DNA of 61,255 nt from Cryomorphaceae bacterium (GTDB lineage Bacteria; Bacteroidota; Bacteroidia; Flavobacteriales; Flavobacteriaceae): assembly GCA_003331885.1 (NCBI GenBank), contig QOPZ01000003.1, positions 1-61,255 on the forward strand, read 5' to 3'. The position numbers were made by a program, and so were the translations under genes. Shown here piece by piece: positions 33,738 through 46,242 of this stretch. Numbering within the stretch: the stretch's first letter is position 1; each line of letters begins with the position of its first letter. The notes under the pieces are model-generated. The model was not told the DNA's origin, did no database searches, and worked only from the letters and a program-made list of their open reading frames with translations.

Positions 33738-36700
33738 TGAATCGAATTCTTTTGCTTTCTAATAGATCTTCGTATTCATCAACATAACCTACAATTATAT
33801 CATCATATTCGCGATTTCCAGTTCCTGCAGGAATCTTGTGTCCAACAATTACGTTTTCTTTAAGACCCTCAAGATTATCTACTCTACCATTAACAGCAGC
33901 TTCATTCAGTACTTTAGTTGTTTCTTGGAATGATGCAGCTGAAATAAATGATTTCGTTTGTAGAGAGGCTCTAGTTATTCCCTGTAAAATTGGAAAACCT
34001 GTAGCATTTATTGCATCACGAGCTACAACAAGTTCTTTATCTTCTCTTTTCAATAGTGAGTTCTCATCTCTTAATTCTCTAGCAGTAATAATTTGTCCCA
34101 CTTTTAAATTTTCAGAATTACCAACAGATTCAATAACCTTTTTGCCAAATAAATTATCATTTTCAGTTATAAACTCGTTCTTATGAATAATTTGACCTTC
34201 TAAAAATATTGAATCTCCTGAATCTTGAATTTTAACTTTTTGCATCATTTGTCTAACTAAGACTTCAAAGTGCTTGTCATTAATTTTTACACCTTGCAAT
34301 CTATAAACTTCTTGAACTTCGTTAACAAGATACTGCTGAACAGCAGAAGGACCTTTTATATTAAGTATATCATTTGGAGTAATTGAACCATCGGAAAGAG
34401 GCATACCAGCTTTTACAAAATCATTTTCTTGTACAAGAATTTGATTAGATAATTTAACAAGATATTTCTTAATCTCACCTGTTTTAGATTCTACAATAAT
34501 TTCTCTATTTCCACGTTTAATTTTACCGAATGAAATGACTCCATCAATTTCACTAACGACAGCTGGATTTGATGGATTTCTAGCTTCAAAAAGTTCAGTA
34601 ACTCTTGGAAGACCACCTGTAATATCTCCAGATTTTGCAGATTTTCTTGGTATTTTCACTAAAATTTTACCATTTTCAACTTTTTCTGCATCATCAACCA
34701 TTATATGTGCTCCTACAGGTAAATTATAGGTTCTAATATTCTTTCCTTTATTATCATTAATTAATAGTGTTGGGATCAACTTTTTATTTCTACTCTCTGA
34801 AATAACTTTTTCTTTAAAACCTGTTTGCTCATCTATTTCAACCTGATAAGTAATACCTTGTTCTATATTTTCATATTGTACATTACCTCCAAATTCAGAA
34901 ATTATCACTCCATTATATGGATCCCAAGAACAAACTACATCATCTTTTTTAATTTTTTTACCATTTTTAACTAAGATTGATGAACCGTAAGGAATAATAT
35001 TTGAACTCAATACTACTCCAGATTTTTCATCAAGAACTTTAATTTCACAAGTTCTAGATATTACCAAATCAATAGCTTTACCGTCATTATCTTTAGTTTT
35101 AACAACCTTTAAGTCATCAATTTCAGTAACTCCATCAAATTTTGATATCAACTGATTTTCTTCAGAAATATTTCCTGCAATACCACCAACATGGAATGTT
35201 CTTAATGTAAGCTGAGTACCTGGTTCTCCAATTGATTGTGCTGCAACAACTCCTACAGCTTCTCCAATTTGAACCATTTTTCCAGTAGCGAGATTTCTTC
35301 CATAACACTTTACACATAAACCTCTTTTAGCTTCACATGTAAGTGGAGATCTAACATCAATTGAATCAATTGGTAATTTTTCAATCATTTCAACATCCAT
35401 TTCAGTTATTTCTTGACCAGCGTTAATAAAGATCTCATTTGTTAATGGATTGTATACTTCATGTAATGACACTCTACCTAAAACTCTTTCACCAAGCGTT
35501 TCAACAACTTCTTCATTCTTTTTTAGAGCTTTCACAGAAACACCCCTTAAAGTATTGCAATCTTCAATGTTAATTATAACATCTTGTGCAACATCAACTA
35601 ATCTTCTTGTTAAATATCCAGCATCAGCAGTTTTTAAAGCAGTATCGGCTAAACCTTTCCTTGCTCCGTGAGTTGAAATAAAGTATTCTAAAATTGATAA
35701 ACCTTCTTTAAAATTAGATAGAATAGGATTTTCAATAATTTCCCCACCACCTGCACTAGCTTTTTTAGGTTTAGCCATTAAACCTCTCATACCAGTTAAC
35801 TGTCTAATTTGTTCTTTTGATCCTCTTGCACCTGAATCTAACATCATGTAAACTGAATTGAAACCTTGTTGGTCTTCTCTAATCCTTTTCATTGCTAATT
35901 CTGTCAAGGAAGCGTTTGAAGATGTCCAAACATCAATAACTTGATTATATCTCTCATTATTGGTAATTAAACCCATATTATAATTTGAAATTATAGAATC
36001 AACTTCTTTGTTTGCAGAATCAATCATTGTATGTTTTTCATTTGGAATGATTATATCTCCCAAACTAAAAGATAAGCCTCCTTTAAATGCAAAAGTGAAT
36101 CCCATTTCTTTAATTTTATCAAGAAAATCTGCAGTTTCAGGTACACTTGTTAGTTTAAGAATTCTACCAATAATATCTCTTAAGGATTTCTTTGTAAGTA
36201 CTTCATTGATGTAACCAGCTTTTTCAGGAACAACTTCATTAAATAAAACTCTTCCAACTGTTGTCTCAATGAGTTTCATTTCTAATTCATCATTATCGTT
36301 TAAATCATTTGCTCTAACCTTGATTGATGCATTTAAATCAGCTTTATTCTCATTAAAGGCAATTTTAACCTCTTCAAAAGAATAAAAAACTAATCCTTCA
36401 CCTTTAACGATCATTTCTTTAGTAGACTTTTTTTCTTTTGTCATATAATATAATCCAAGAACCATATCTTGCGATGGAACAGTTATTGGAGATCCATTAG
36501 CAGGATTTAAAATATTATGGGATGCTAACATCAATAATTGTGACTCTAATATAGCCTCTGGTCCAAGTGGAAGATGAACTGCCATTTGATCACCGTCAAA
36601 GTCAGCGTTAAATGCAGTACAAACTAAAGGATGTACTTGAATTGCTTTACCCTCAATTAATATTGGTTGAAATGCTTGAATACCCAACCTGTGCAAGGTT

Positions 36701-38019
36701 GGAGCTCTATTTAATAAGACAGGGTGACCTTTAAGAACATTTTCTAAAATATCCCAAACTAAAGGTTCTCTCATATCAATAATTTTTTTTGCAGACTTAA
36801 CAGTCTTTACAATTCCTCTTTCAATTAATTTTTTTACAATAAAAGGCTTATAAAGTTCAGCTGCCATATCTTTAGGCAAACCACATTCATAAAGTTTTAA
36901 AGTTGGACCACCTACAATTACGGATCTAGCAGAGTAATCAACTCTTTTACCAAGAAGGTTTTGTCTAAATCTACCTTGTTTACCCTTTAAAGAATCTGAA
37001 AGTGATTTTAAAGGCCTATTTGCCTCAGTCTTTACAGCAGAAGATTTTCTAGTGTTATCGAATAAAGAGTCTACAGATTCTTGTAACATTCTTTTTTCAT
37101 TTCTTAATATGACCTCAGGAGCTTTAATTTCAACTAATCTTTTAAGTCTGTTATTTCTAATTATAACTCTTCTGTATAGATCATTAAGATCTGAAGTTGC
37201 AAACCTACCTCCATCAAGGGGAACAAGTGGTCTTAGTTCTGGTGGAATGACTGGAATAGCCTTCAAAATCATCCATTCTGGCTTATTCTCTTTTGTAAGA
37301 TTTGCTTCTCTTAAGGACTCAACAACTTGTAACCTTTTAAGAGCTTCTGTTTTTCTTTGTTTTGAAGTTTCATTATTTGCCTTGTGTCTCAGTTCATAAG
37401 AAAGCTCATCTAAATCAATTCTTGATAAAAGCTCTATCAAACATTCAGCACCCATTTTAGCAATAAATTTTTGAGGGTCATTATCATCTAAAAATTGATT
37501 TTCTGGTGGTAACTTTTCTAAAATATTTAAATATTCTTCCTCAGTTAAAAAATCCATTTTATTTAATGGATTACCCTCTTGATCTAAAGCTGCACCAGGC
37601 TGAACAACAACATATCTTTCATAATAAATTATCATATCCAACTTTTTCGTTGGAAGACCAAGCAGATAACCTATTTTGTTAGGCAATGATCTAAAATACC
37701 ATATATGGGCAACTGGAACTACGAGATTAATATGTCCCACTCTATCTCTTCTAACTTTTTTTTCAGTTACTTCAACACCACATCTATCACAAACAATTCC
37801 CTTATATCTTATTCTTTTATATTTTCCACAGGCACATTCATAATCTTTGACAGGACCAAAAATTCTTTCACAAAATAAGCCATCTCTTTCAGGCTTATGA
37901 GTTCTATAATTAATAGTTTCAGGCTTAAGAACTTCACCTCTTGATGAGGCTAATATAGTTTCAGGGGAAGCTAATCCTATTGAAATTTTATTAAATTTTT
38001 TTGTTTTATTTAATTCCAT
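33724..38019 (-). CDS. rpoC: DNA-directed RNA polymerase subunit beta'
   Basis: [15 protein letters not shown] and full-length RpoC. Confidence 0.99.
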   Translation of the reverse strand: MELNKTKKFNKISIGLASPETILASSRGEVLKPETINYRTHKPERDGLFCERIFGPVKDYECACGKYKRIRYKGIVCDRCGVEVTEKKVRRDRVGHINLVVPVAHIWYFRSLPNKIGYLLGLPTKKLDMIIYYERYVVVQPGAALDQEGNPLNKMDFLTEEEYLNILEKLPPENQFLDDNDPQKFIAKMGAECLIELLSRIDLDELSYELRHKANNETSKQRKTEALKRLQVVESLREANLTKENKPEWMILKAIPVIPPELRPLVPLDGGRFATSDLNDLYRRVIIRNNRLKRLVEIKAPEVILRNEKRMLQESVDSLFDNTRKSSAVKTEANRPLKSLSDSLKGKQGRFRQNLLGKRVDYSARSVIVGGPTLKLYECGLPKDMAAELYKPFIVKKLIERGIVKTVKSAKKIIDMREPLVWDILENVLKGHPVLLNRAPTLHRLGIQAFQPILIEGKAIQVHPLVCTAFNADFDGDQMAVHLPLGPEAILESQLLMLASHNILNPANGSPITVPSQDMVLGLYYMTKEKKSTKEMIVKGEGLVFYSFEEVKIAFNENKADLNASIKVRANDLNDNDELEMKLIETTVGRVLFNEVVPEKAGYINEVLTKKSLRDIIGRILKLTSVPETADFLDKIKEMGFTFAFKGGLSFSLGDIIIPNEKHTMIDSANKEVDSIISNYNMGLITNNERYNQVIDVWTSSNASLTELAMKRIREDQQGFNSVYMMLDSGARGSKEQIRQLTGMRGLMAKPKKASAGGGEIIENPILSNFKEGLSILEYFISTHGARKGLADTALKTADAGYLTRRLVDVAQDVIINIEDCNTLRGVSVKALKKNEEVVETLGERVLGRVSLHEVYNPLTNEIFINAGQEITEMDVEMIEKLPIDSIDVRSPLTCEAKRGLCVKCYGRNLATGKMVQIGEAVGVVAAQSIGEPGTQLTLRTFHVGGIAGNISEENQLISKFDGVTEIDDLKVVKTKDNDGKAIDLVISRTCEIKVLDEKSGVVLSSNIIPYGSSILVKNGKKIKKDDVVCSWDPYNGVIISEFGGNVQYENIEQGITYQVEIDEQTGFKEKVISESRNKKLIPTLLINDNKGKNIRTYNLPVGAHIMVDDAEKVENGKILVKIPRKSAKSGDITGGLPRVTELFEARNPSNPAVVSEIDGVISFGKIKRGNREIIVESKTGEIKKYLVKLSNQILVQENDFVKAGMPLSDGSITPNDILNIKGPSAVQQYLVNEVQEVYRLQGVKINDKHFEVLVRQMMQKVKIQDSGDSIFLEGQIIHKNEFITENDNLFGKKVIESVGNSENLKVGQIITARELRDENSLLKREDKELVVARDAINATGFPILQGITRASLQTKSFISAASFQETTKVLNEAAVNGRVDNLEGLKENVIVGHKIPAGTGNREYDDIIVGYVDEYEDLLESKRIRFNEEE

Positions 38020-38032
38020 ATGTGATATATAT

Positions 38033-41000
38033 TTATTCTTCTAATCTTATATCTAAGCCTAAACCTTTAAGTTCATGCATTAATACATTAAATGACTCGG
38101 GTAAACCTGAATCAGGCATTCTTTCTCCTTTAACAATAGCCTCATAGGCTTTAGCACGTCCTATTACATCATCAGATTTGATTGTTAAAATTTCTTGTAG
38201 AGTACTAGATGCACCATAAGCCTCTAGTGCCCAAACTTCCATTTCTCCAAATCTCTGGCCACCAAATTGAGCTTTACCTCCCAATGGTTGTTGTGTTATT
38301 AAAGAGTATGGTCCAATCGATCTTGAATGCATTTTATCTTCAACCATATGCCCAAGCTTAAGCATATAGATGACTCCAACAGTAGCAGGTTGATCAAATT
38401 TTTCACCTGTTCCACCGTCATATAAATAAGTATTACCATACCTAGGAACACCTGCTTCATCAGTTAAAGAGTTTATTTCATCAATTGTAGCTCCATCAAA
38501 AATTGGAGTGGAGAATTTTTTTCCTAGATTTAAACCAGCCCAACCTAAAACAGTTTCATAAATTTGGCCAATGTTCATTCTTGACGGAACACCAAGTGGA
38601 TTCAATACGATATCTACTGGAGTTCCATCTTCTAGGAATGGCATATCTTCTTGCCTTACAATTCTAGCAACGATACCCTTGTTACCATGTCTACCAGCCA
38701 TTTTATCTCCAACTTTTAACTTTCTTTTTTTAGCAACATATACCTTTGCTAACTTCATTATACCTGGTGGTAACTCATCACCAACAGAAATAGTAAACTT
38801 TTCTCTTCTCAACATTCCTTGTAGGTCGTTCTCCTTTATTTTATAATTATGAAGAAGAGTTGATACTAGATTATTTACTTTCTTGTCAACGCTCCAAATG
38901 GAATCCATTAAGTGTGTATAATCATCAATTTGATTCAAAAGTTTTAAAGAATACTTTTTTCCTTTTGGAATTAATTCTTCGCCAAGATCATTAAAAATAC
39001 CTTGACAAGTTTTTCCGTTAATAATTGAATAGAGTTTTTCAATCATCTTACTTTTTAAATCTTGAAATAAAGTGTCGTAATCGCTTTCAAGTTTTTTAAG
39101 TTGATCTTTATCTTCAGCTCTTTTTCTCTTATCTTTTATAGTTCTTGTAAATAATTTTTTATCGATAACGATACCATTCAAAGATGGAGGAGCTTTCAAA
39201 GATGCATCTTTAACATCACCTGCCTTGTCTCCAAAAATAGCACGTAGTAACTTTTCTTCAGGCGTAGGATCAGATTCACCCTTTGGAGTTATTTTTCCAA
39301 TAAGGATATCTCCAGATTTAACTTCAGCCCCAATTCTAATCATTCCATTTTCATCAAGCTCACTAGTAGCTTCTTCACTAATATTAGGAATATCACTTGT
39401 TAATTCTTCCATACCTAGTTTAGTATCTCTGACATCTAAAGAATATTCATCAATATGCACTGATGTAAAATAATCATCTCTAACAACTTTTTCAGAAATA
39501 ACTATGGCATCCTCAAAATTATACCCTTTCCAAGGCATAAATGCAACCTTAAGATTCCTTCCTAATGCTAACTCACCAGCTTTTGTGGCATAACCTTCAC
39601 ACAGTACTTGTCCTTTAGAAACTTTATCTCCTTTCTTTACGATAGGAGTTAAATTTATACAGGTACCTTGATTTGTCTTTCTAAACTTAATTAAAGAGTA
39701 AGTTTTTTCATCAGATTCAAAACTTGTTAGCTTTTGATCTTTAGTCATATCATACATGATTGTGATTTTTTGTGAATCAACATATGTTACTTTTCCGTCC
39801 ATATCAGCATTCAAAAGAACTCTAGAATCTGAGGCAACTTGTTTTTCCAAACCAGTACCAACAATCGGTGACTCAGGTCTCATTAAGGGAACAGATTGTC
39901 GCATCATGTTAGATCCCATCAAAGCTCTGTTTGCATCATCGTGCTCCAAAAATGGAATTAAAGAGGCAGAAATCGATGCAATTTGATTTGGAGCAACATC
40001 GACATAATTTACATCATTAGGTTCAACAACAGGATAATCTGCTTCAAGTCGTGCAATAACCTTTTTATCTAAAATCTTACCGTCTTTATCTCTGTTAATG
40101 TTTGCTTGAGTTATATATTTTCCCTCCTCTTCTTCTGCTGATAAATACTTGATATTTTTGAGGTCAATTTTACCTTTTTCAACTTCTCTGTAAGGAGTTT
40201 CAATAAAACCTAAGTTATTGACTTTAGCAAATACACTTAATGATGAAATTAATCCAATATTTGGACCTTCAGGTGTTTCAATTGGGCATAATCTACCATA
40301 ATGTGTATAATGAACATCTCTAACTTCAAATCCAGCTCTTTCTCTTGATAAACCTCCTGGCCCTAATGCTGAAAGCCTTCTTTTATGAGTTAGTTCAGCT
40401 AATGGGTTTGTTTGATCCATAAATTGAGATAACTGGTTAGTTCCAAAGAATGTATTAATTACTGACGATAAAGTTTTAGCATTTATTAAGTCAATTGGTG
40501 TAAATACTTCGTTATCTCTAACATTCATTCTCTCTCTAATAGTTCTAGCCATTCTTGAAAGGCCAACCCCAAATTGACCTGAGAGTTGTTCCCCAACTGT
40601 TCGGACTCTTCTATTAGATAAGTGATCTATATCATCAATTTCAGATTTTGAATTTATTAATTCAATAAGAAATTTTATTATTGTAATTATATCTTGTTTC
40701 GTTAGAACTAGGTTCTCCATATCAATATCAAGACCTAATTTTTTATTCATTCTATATCTACCAACTTCACCCAGATTATATCTTTGTTCAGAGAAAAATA
40801 ACTTATCAATTATTCCTCTGGCAGTTTCTTCATCTGGCGGTTCAGCATTTCTCAGTTGACGATATACATGTTCTATAGCTTCTTTTTCTGAATTAGTAGG
40901 GTCTTTTTGTAAAGTATTATGAATTATAGCGTACTCAGACTTATCATCAAATTCTTTATTAATTAATACAGATTTAGTATTTGATTCTAAAATTAATTCA

Positions 41001-41836
41001 ATATTTTCCTTATCTATAATTGTATCTCTATCAAGTATTACTTCATTTCTTTCAATAGAAATAACCTCACCAGTATCCTCATCAACAAAATCTTCATACC
41101 AAGAATTTAAAACTCTTGCAGCAAGTTTTCTTCCAGAAATTTTCTTGAGAGCTGACTTTGAAACTTTAACTTCTTCAGCTAAATCAAATATTTCTAAAAT
41201 ATCTTTATCTCTCTCATATCCAATAGTTCTTAATAGAGTTGTTACAGGCAACTTTTTCTTTCTATCGATGTAAGCATACATAACACCATTAATATCAGAT
41301 GAAAACTCAATCCAAGAACCTTTGAATGGAATCACTCTTGCAGAGTATAGTTTAGTTCCATTAGCATGAAATGATTGTCCAAAAAAGACACCTGGAGATC
41401 TATGCAGTTGAGAAACTACTACCCTCTCGGCACCATTAATAATGAAAGTACCACTAAGTGTCATGTAAGGAATAACTCCAAGATATACATCTTGAACGAT
41501 TGTTTCAAAATCTTCGTGTTCTGGATCTGTACAATACAGCTTAAGTCTTGCCTTTAATGGAACACTGTAGGTTAAACCTCTTTCAATACATTCCTGTGTT
41601 GAATATCTTGGAGGATCAACAAAGTAGTCCAAAAATTCTAGAACAAACTGATTTCTAGCATCAGAAATTGGAAAATTTTCCAAAAAGGTTTTGTACAAGC
41701 CTTCATCACTTCTTTCGTTGGACTTTGTTTCTAATTGAAAAAAGTCTTGGAATGATTTAACCTGAATATCCAGAAAATCCGGATAATTCGGGATATCAGC
41801 TGATGTGGCAAAATTTACTCTATTAGATAAACTCAT
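38033..41836 (-). CDS. rpoB: DNA-directed RNA polymerase subunit beta
   Basis: Full-length Rpo[51 protein letters not shown]. Confidence 0.99.
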   Translation of the reverse strand: MSLSNRVNFATSADIPNYPDFLDIQVKSFQDFFQLETKSNERSDEGLYKTFLENFPISDARNQFVLEFLDYFVDPPRYSTQECIERGLTYSVPLKARLKLYCTDPEHEDFETIVQDVYLGVIPYMTLSGTFIINGAERVVVSQLHRSPGVFFGQSFHANGTKLYSARVIPFKGSWIEFSSDINGVMYAYIDRKKKLPVTTLLRTIGYERDKDILEIFDLAEEVKVSKSALKKISGRKLAARVLNSWYEDFVDEDTGEVISIERNEVILDRDTIIDKENIELILESNTKSVLINKEFDDKSEYAIIHNTLQKDPTNSEKEAIEHVYRQLRNAEPPDEETARGIIDKLFFSEQRYNLGEVGRYRMNKKLGLDIDMENLVLTKQDIITIIKFLIELINSKSEIDDIDHLSNRRVRTVGEQLSGQFGVGLSRMARTIRERMNVRDNEVFTPIDLINAKTLSSVINTFFGTNQLSQFMDQTNPLAELTHKRRLSALGPGGLSRERAGFEVRDVHYTHYGRLCPIETPEGPNIGLISSLSVFAKVNNLGFIETPYREVEKGKIDLKNIKYLSAEEEEGKYITQANINRDKDGKILDKKVIARLEADYPVVEPNDVNYVDVAPNQIASISASLIPFLEHDDANRALMGSNMMRQSVPLMRPESPIVGTGLEKQVASDSRVLLNADMDGKVTYVDSQKITIMYDMTKDQKLTSFESDEKTYSLIKFRKTNQGTCINLTPIVKKGDKVSKGQVLCEGYATKAGELALGRNLKVAFMPWKGYNFEDAIVISEKVVRDDYFTSVHIDEYSLDVRDTKLGMEELTSDIPNISEEATSELDENGMIRIGAEVKSGDILIGKITPKGESDPTPEEKLLRAIFGDKAGDVKDASLKAPPSLNGIVIDKKLFTRTIKDKRKRAEDKDQLKKLESDYDTLFQDLKSKMIEKLYSIINGKTCQGIFNDLGEELIPKGKKYSLKLLNQIDDYTHLMDSIWSVDKKVNNLVSTLLHNYKIKENDLQGMLRREKFTISVGDELPPGIMKLAKVYVAKKRKLKVGDKMAGRHGNKGIVARIVRQEDMPFLEDGTPVDIVLNPLGVPSRMNIGQIYETVLGWAGLNLGKKFSTPIFDGATIDEINSLTDEAGVPRYGNTYLYDGGTGEKFDQPATVGVIYMLKLGHMVEDKMHSRSIGPYSLITQQPLGGKAQFGGQRFGEMEVWALEAYGASSTLQEILTIKSDDVIGRAKAYEAIVKGERMPDSGLPESFNVLMHELKGLGLDIRLEE

Positions 41837-41903
41837 GAAAATATTTTTAGTTAAAGAACGATTAAATTTTAAGCTTTAAAGCTTAAAAAAGTGAGATGTG
41901 AAT

Positions 41904-42287
41904 TTATTTTAATTCAACCTCAGCACCTGCTTCTTCTAAAGAAGTTTTGAAGCCTTCAGCTTCATCCTTAGAAACATCTTCTTTAATGTTACTAGGTGCG
42001 TTATCTACAAGTTCTTTAGCCTCTTTAAGACCTAATCCTGTAAGTTCTTTAACTAATTTTACAACAGCTAATTTTGAACCACCTGCTGCTTTTAATACAA
42101 CAGTAAATTCAGTTTTTTCGTCAGCTGCATCAGCTCCTGCTGCAGCTCCTGCTGCACCTGCTACAGCAACTGGTGCTGAAGCTGCTGGTTCTATACCGTA
42201 TTCTTCTTTAAGAATATCAGCAAGCTCACTAACTTCTTTAACTGTTAAGTTTACTAATTTTTCTGCAAAATCTTTTAAATCTGCCAT
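41904..42287 (-). CDS. rplL: 50S ribosomal protein L7/L12
   Basis: [39 protein letters not shown]. Confidence 0.98.
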   Translation of the reverse strand: MADLKDFAEKLVNLTVKEVSELADILKEEYGIEPAASAPVAVAGAAGAAAGADAADEKTEFTVVLKAAGGSKLAVVKLVKELTGLGLKEAKELVDNAPSNIKEDVSKDEAEGFKTSLEEAGAEVELK

Positions 42288-42310
42288 TTTATAAAATTTA
42301 AGTTATGTTA

Positions 42311-42838
42311 TTAATTATCATCATTTTTTTCAGAAAGTGTTTTTAAAACACCACTGATTTTACTACCACTTGACTTTAAAGCGGATATTAAGTTTTTAGC
42401 TGGTGACTGAATTAATGAAATTATTTCTCCAATTAATTCTTCTTTAGATTTAATGTCAACTAGTGAATCTAGCATATCATCACCTAAATAGATTGATTCT
42501 TCTACAAACGCACCTTTCAAGATTGGTTTTTCAGATTTTTTTCTAAAATTCTTAATAACCTTGGCTGGAGCATTACCAACTTCTGAATACATTAATGCCG
42601 TATTACCCTTTAATACCGACTTAAGTTCGCCGAAATCCTTTTCAACTTCCTCCATAGCTTTTACAAGCAATGTATTTTTAACTACTGATAGTTTTATATT
42701 AGATTTGAAACAAGCTCTTCTAAGTTTAGAAGTTAGATCAGCGTTCAATCCAGAACAATCAGTTAAATATATATTAGAACTATTATCAAGTTCGGACTTG
42801 ATAGAGTTAATCATATTATTTTTTTCTTCTCTTGTCAT
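42311..42838 (-). CDS. rplJ: 50S ribosomal protein L10
   Basis: L10 fold; KLSVVKNTLLVKAME; between rplA and rplL. Confidence 0.96.
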   Translation of the reverse strand: MTREEKNNMINSIKSELDNSSNIYLTDCSGLNADLTSKLRRACFKSNIKLSVVKNTLLVKAMEEVEKDFGELKSVLKGNTALMYSEVGNAPAKVIKNFRKKSEKPILKGAFVEESIYLGDDMLDSLVDIKSKEELIGEIISLIQSPAKNLISALKSSGSKISGVLKTLSEKNDDN

Positions 42839-42839
42839 T

Positions 42840-43529
42840 TTATATAATGTTTGTGTCCACTTTAATTCCTGGACTCATTGTACTAGACATTGAAATACTT
42901 TTTAGATAATTACCTTTTGATGATGAAGGTTTTATCTTAACAATGTGGTCAATTACTTCTTTTGCATTTTGGTAAATTTTATCAGAATCAAATGAGGCTT
43001 TTCCAATTGATACATGAACAATTCCATTTTTATCTACTTTAAAATCTATTTTACCTGCTTTAACTTCCTCAACAGCTTTACCAACATTCATAGTAACGGT
43101 ACCTGTTTTTGGATTTGGCATTAACCCTCTTGGTCCTAAAACTTTTCCAAGAGGTCCCAATTTACCCATAACACTGGGCATAGTTATAATCACATCGACG
43201 TCGGTCCAACCATCTTTAATTTTTTTAATATAATCATCTAATCCTACCATATCTGCACCAGCTTTTTTAGCCTCCTCTTCTTTGTCAGGTGTGACAATAG
43301 CTAAAACTTTTACATCTTTACCCGTTCCATTAGGAAGACTTACAACACCTCTTACATTTTGATCAGCTTTTTTTGGATCAACACTTAGATTTACAGCTAT
43401 ATCTATTGAAGAATCAAACTTCAATTTTGAAAAACTTTTAATTAAATCTGAAGCTTCTTTTAAACTATAAAGTTTATCCTTATCATATTTCTCAAGAGAA
43501 CTCTTCCTATTCTTAGTTAATTTTGCCAT
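42840..43529 (-). CDS. rplA: 50S ribosomal protein L1
   Basis: [25 protein letters not shown]. Confidence 0.98.
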   Translation of the reverse strand: MAKLTKNRKSSLEKYDKDKLYSLKEASDLIKSFSKLKFDSSIDIAVNLSVDPKKADQNVRGVVSLPNGTGKDVKVLAIVTPDKEEEAKKAGADMVGLDDYIKKIKDGWTDVDVIITMPSVMGKLGPLGKVLGPRGLMPNPKTGTVTMNVGKAVEEVKAGKIDFKVDKNGIVHVSIGKASFDSDKIYQNAKEVIDHIVKIKPSSSKGNYLKSISMSSTMSPGIKVDTNII

Positions 43530-43538
43530 AATAAATTA

Positions 43539-43976
43539 TTAAAAGGGTGATTGACCTTTAACATTTAATCCCATGGATCTAGCTGTACCCGCAACCATTT
43601 TCATCGCAGATTCAACAGTAAATGCATTTAAATCTACCATCTTATCCTCAGCAATTTTTCTAATTTGATCCCATGAAACAGAAGCTACTTTGATCCTATT
43701 AGGTTCACCAGAGCCTTTTTTGACTTTAGCAGCTTCAAGTAATTGAGCTGCAGCAGGTGGTGTTTTTATAACAAACTCAAATGATTTATCTGCGAAAACA
43801 GATATAACAACAGGAACTACTTTTCCAGGTTTGTCTTGAGTTCTAGCATTAAATTGCTTACAAAACTCCATTATATTAACACCAGCAGCACCTAATGCAG
43901 GGCCTACAGGAGGAGAGGGATTAGCTGCTCCACCCCTAATCTGCAATTTTAAAACTTTTTGTACTTCTTTTGCCAT
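43539..43976 (-). CDS. rplK: 50S ribosomal protein L11
   Basis: [30 protein letters not shown]. Confidence 0.98.
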   Translation of the reverse strand: MAKEVQKVLKLQIRGGAANPSPPVGPALGAAGVNIMEFCKQFNARTQDKPGKVVPVVISVFADKSFEFVIKTPPAAAQLLEAAKVKKGSGEPNRIKVASVSWDQIRKIAEDKMVDLNAFTVESAMKMVAGTARSMGLNVKGQSPF

Positions 43977-44034
43977 TAGTATAAATTTTATTTTTAAGAG
44001 TGGAAGCCACTTAAAAATGATTTACTCGTAACAA

Positions 44035-44589
44035 TTATATTTTTTCAACCTGCATATATGATAATTCAAGTGGAGTTTTACGTCCAAATATTTTTACCAT
44101 AACCTCTAATTTTCTTTTTTCCTCGTTTACTTTTTCAATGTTTCCATTAAAACCGTTAAAGGGTCCATCAATAACTTTAATACTTTCACCAATAGTAAAT
44201 GGAATTGCAACATTTTCACCTTGCATTGATAACTCATCAACCTTACCTAACATTCTGCTAACCTCATTATTTCTAAGAGGAATAGGCTCTCCACCTTTCG
44301 TTTCTCCCAAGAATCCTAAAATATTAGGAAAAGATCTTATGATATGAGGAATTTCACCAGTAAGGTTTGCTTTGATCATAATATATCCAGGAAAATAAAC
44401 TTTTTCCTTGCTAACTTTCTTGCCATTTCTAATTTGAATAACCTTTTGTGTTGGAACAATTATGTCTTCTACAAAAGAATCAATTTTCAATCTTTTAATC
44501 TCTCCTTCAATATAAGTCTTGATCTTATTCTCCTGACCACTTATAGCTCTAATAACATACCACTTATTTTCTTTTACTTCAGTCATCAC
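44035..44589 (-). CDS. nusG: Transcription termination/antitermination protein NusG
   Basis: WYVIRAISGQENKIKTYIE ... FPGYIMIK ... GPFNGFNGNIEKVNEEKRKLEVMVKIFGR. Confidence 0.97.
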   Translation of the reverse strand: MMTEVKENKWYVIRAISGQENKIKTYIEGEIKRLKIDSFVEDIIVPTQKVIQIRNGKKVSKEKVYFPGYIMIKANLTGEIPHIIRSFPNILGFLGETKGGEPIPLRNNEVSRMLGKVDELSMQGENVAIPFTIGESIKVIDGPFNGFNGNIEKVNEEKRKLEVMVKIFGRKTPLELSYMQVEKI

Positions 44590-44780
44590 TTTAATAAATC
44601 AAAATATATTTCAAAAACTTCAGATAAAAATGTATCTGCTAACCAAATAATTAAGGCAAATATTACAGAAAAAACAAAAACTACAACAGTCATTTTCTGA
44701 AGTTCCATCAGAGGAGTCCATGTGACATGACCTTTTAATTCTTCAAAAGAATCTTTTACGTAGTTAATTATTTCACCCAT
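44586..44780 (-). CDS. secE: Preprotein translocase subunit SecE
   Basis: Short single-TM protein, GHVTWTPLMELQKMTVVVFVFSVIFALIIWLAD, upstream of nusG. Confidence 0.93.
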   Translation of the reverse strand: MGEIINYVKDSFEELKGHVTWTPLMELQKMTVVVFVFSVIFALIIWLADTFLSEVFEIYFDLLK

Positions 44781-44793
44781 TACCTTTTTCTAG

Positions 44794-44866
44794 CACGGGT
44801 TGAGAGACTCGAACTCCCGACACCTGGTTTTGGAGACCAGTGCTCTACCAACTGAGCTAAACCCGT
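44794..44866 (-). tRNA. tRNA-Trp (CCA anticodon)
   Basis: Cloverleaf ACGGGTT/AACCCGT acceptor, anticodon loop CTCCAAA, GTTCGAGT-like T-loop. Confidence 0.97.
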
Positions 44867-44895
44867 TTGTGTTGAGAATCTTATCAATCAAACCG

Positions 44896-44934
44896 AATAA
44901 AAATAAAGGTTAGTTTCTAACCTTTATTTTTATT
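44896..44934 (-). terminator. Terminator downstream of tuf, 18-bp perfect stem
   Basis: AATAAAAATAAAGGTTAG-TTT-CTAACCTTTATTTTTATT. Confidence 0.88.
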
Positions 44935-44939
44935 AAAAT

Positions 44940-46127
44940 TTAATCTAAAATTTCTGTTACCTGACCAGCACCTACTGTTCTACCACCCTCTCTAATCGCA
45001 AATCTTAATCCTACATTACATGCAATAGGCTGGATTAAATCAACAGTTATAGTTAGGTTATCACCAGGCATTACCATTTCAACTCCACTTGGAAGCTCGA
45101 TATTTCCAGTAACATCAGTCGTTCTAACATAAAACTGAGGTCTATAATTATTGTGGAAAGGAGTGTGTCTACCACCCTCTTCTTTTTTCAATATATATAC
45201 TTCAGCTTTAAATTTCTTATGAGGTTTTACTGAACCAGGTTTACATATTACCATTCCTCTACCGATATCAGTTTTTTCAATACCTCTTAAAAGAATACCA
45301 ACATTATCACCTGCCTCGCCTCTATCTAATATTTTTCTAAACATTTCAACACCAGTAACAGTAGATGCAAGCTTTTCAGCTCCCATACCAATTATGTCAA
45401 CTGTGTCTCCTGTGTTCGCAACACCACTTTCAATTCTACCTGTTGCTACAGTTCCTCTACCAGTAATAGAAAAAACATCTTCGATTGGCATTAAGAAATC
45501 TTTATCAACTTCTCTTTTAGGAAGCTCAATCCAAGTATCAACAGAATCCATAAGCTTTGAAACTGTTTCAACCCATTTTTCTTCCCCATTAAGTGCTCCT
45601 AATGCTGATCCAAGAATAACGGGCGTATTATCGCCGTCATATTTATAAAAAGTCAATAAATCTCTAACTTCCATTTCTACAAGTTCAAGTAGTTCTTCAT
45701 CATCAACTTGATCTGCTTTATTTAAGAAAACGACAATTCTTGGAATACCAACTTGTCTTCCTAAAAGTATGTGCTCTCTTGTTTGAGGCATAGGGCCATC
45801 AGTTGCAGCAACAACCAATATAGCACCATCCATTTGAGCAGCACCAGTTACCATATTTTTTACATAATCTGCGTGACCTGGACAATCTACGTGAGCATAA
45901 TGTCTAGATGCAGTTTGATATTCAACATGAGATGTGTTGATAGTTATTCCTCTTTCTTTTTCCTCAGGAGCGTTGTCAATTTGATCAAAGCTTTTAAGTT
46001 CTGAAAGACCTTTTCCAGCAAGCACTGTTGTGATAGCTGCAGTAAGGGTAGTTTTACCGTGATCTACATGTCCAATTGTACCAATGTTAAGATGGGGTTT
46101 TGAACGATCAAAAGTTTCCTTAGCCAT
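44940..46127 (-). CDS. tuf: Elongation factor Tu
   Basis: [40 protein letters not shown]. Confidence 0.99.
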   Translation of the reverse strand: MAKETFDRSKPHLNIGTIGHVDHGKTTLTAAITTVLAGKGLSELKSFDQIDNAPEEKERGITINTSHVEYQTASRHYAHVDCPGHADYVKNMVTGAAQMDGAILVVAATDGPMPQTREHILLGRQVGIPRIVVFLNKADQVDDEELLELVEMEVRDLLTFYKYDGDNTPVILGSALGALNGEEKWVETVSKLMDSVDTWIELPKREVDKDFLMPIEDVFSITGRGTVATGRIESGVANTGDTVDIIGMGAEKLASTVTGVEMFRKILDRGEAGDNVGILLRGIEKTDIGRGMVICKPGSVKPHKKFKAEVYILKKEEGGRHTPFHNNYRPQFYVRTTDVTGNIELPSGVEMVMPGDNLTITVDLIQPIACNVGLRFAIREGGRTVGAGQVTEILD

Positions 46128-46242
46128 AATTTTTGAATTTTTTTGTTTATAAATGCGCGCAAATATAACGATTTTCTCATTAAAAATTCAAATTATTTTT
46201 ATTTTTTAATGACAGGTAATCTTTAGTAGTAAAATTTTTTAA

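Noticed and set aside
33836-39986. Numerous 60-116 aa plus-strand ORFs antisense to rpoC/rpoB
   Set aside because: Shadow ORFs of highly conserved genes.
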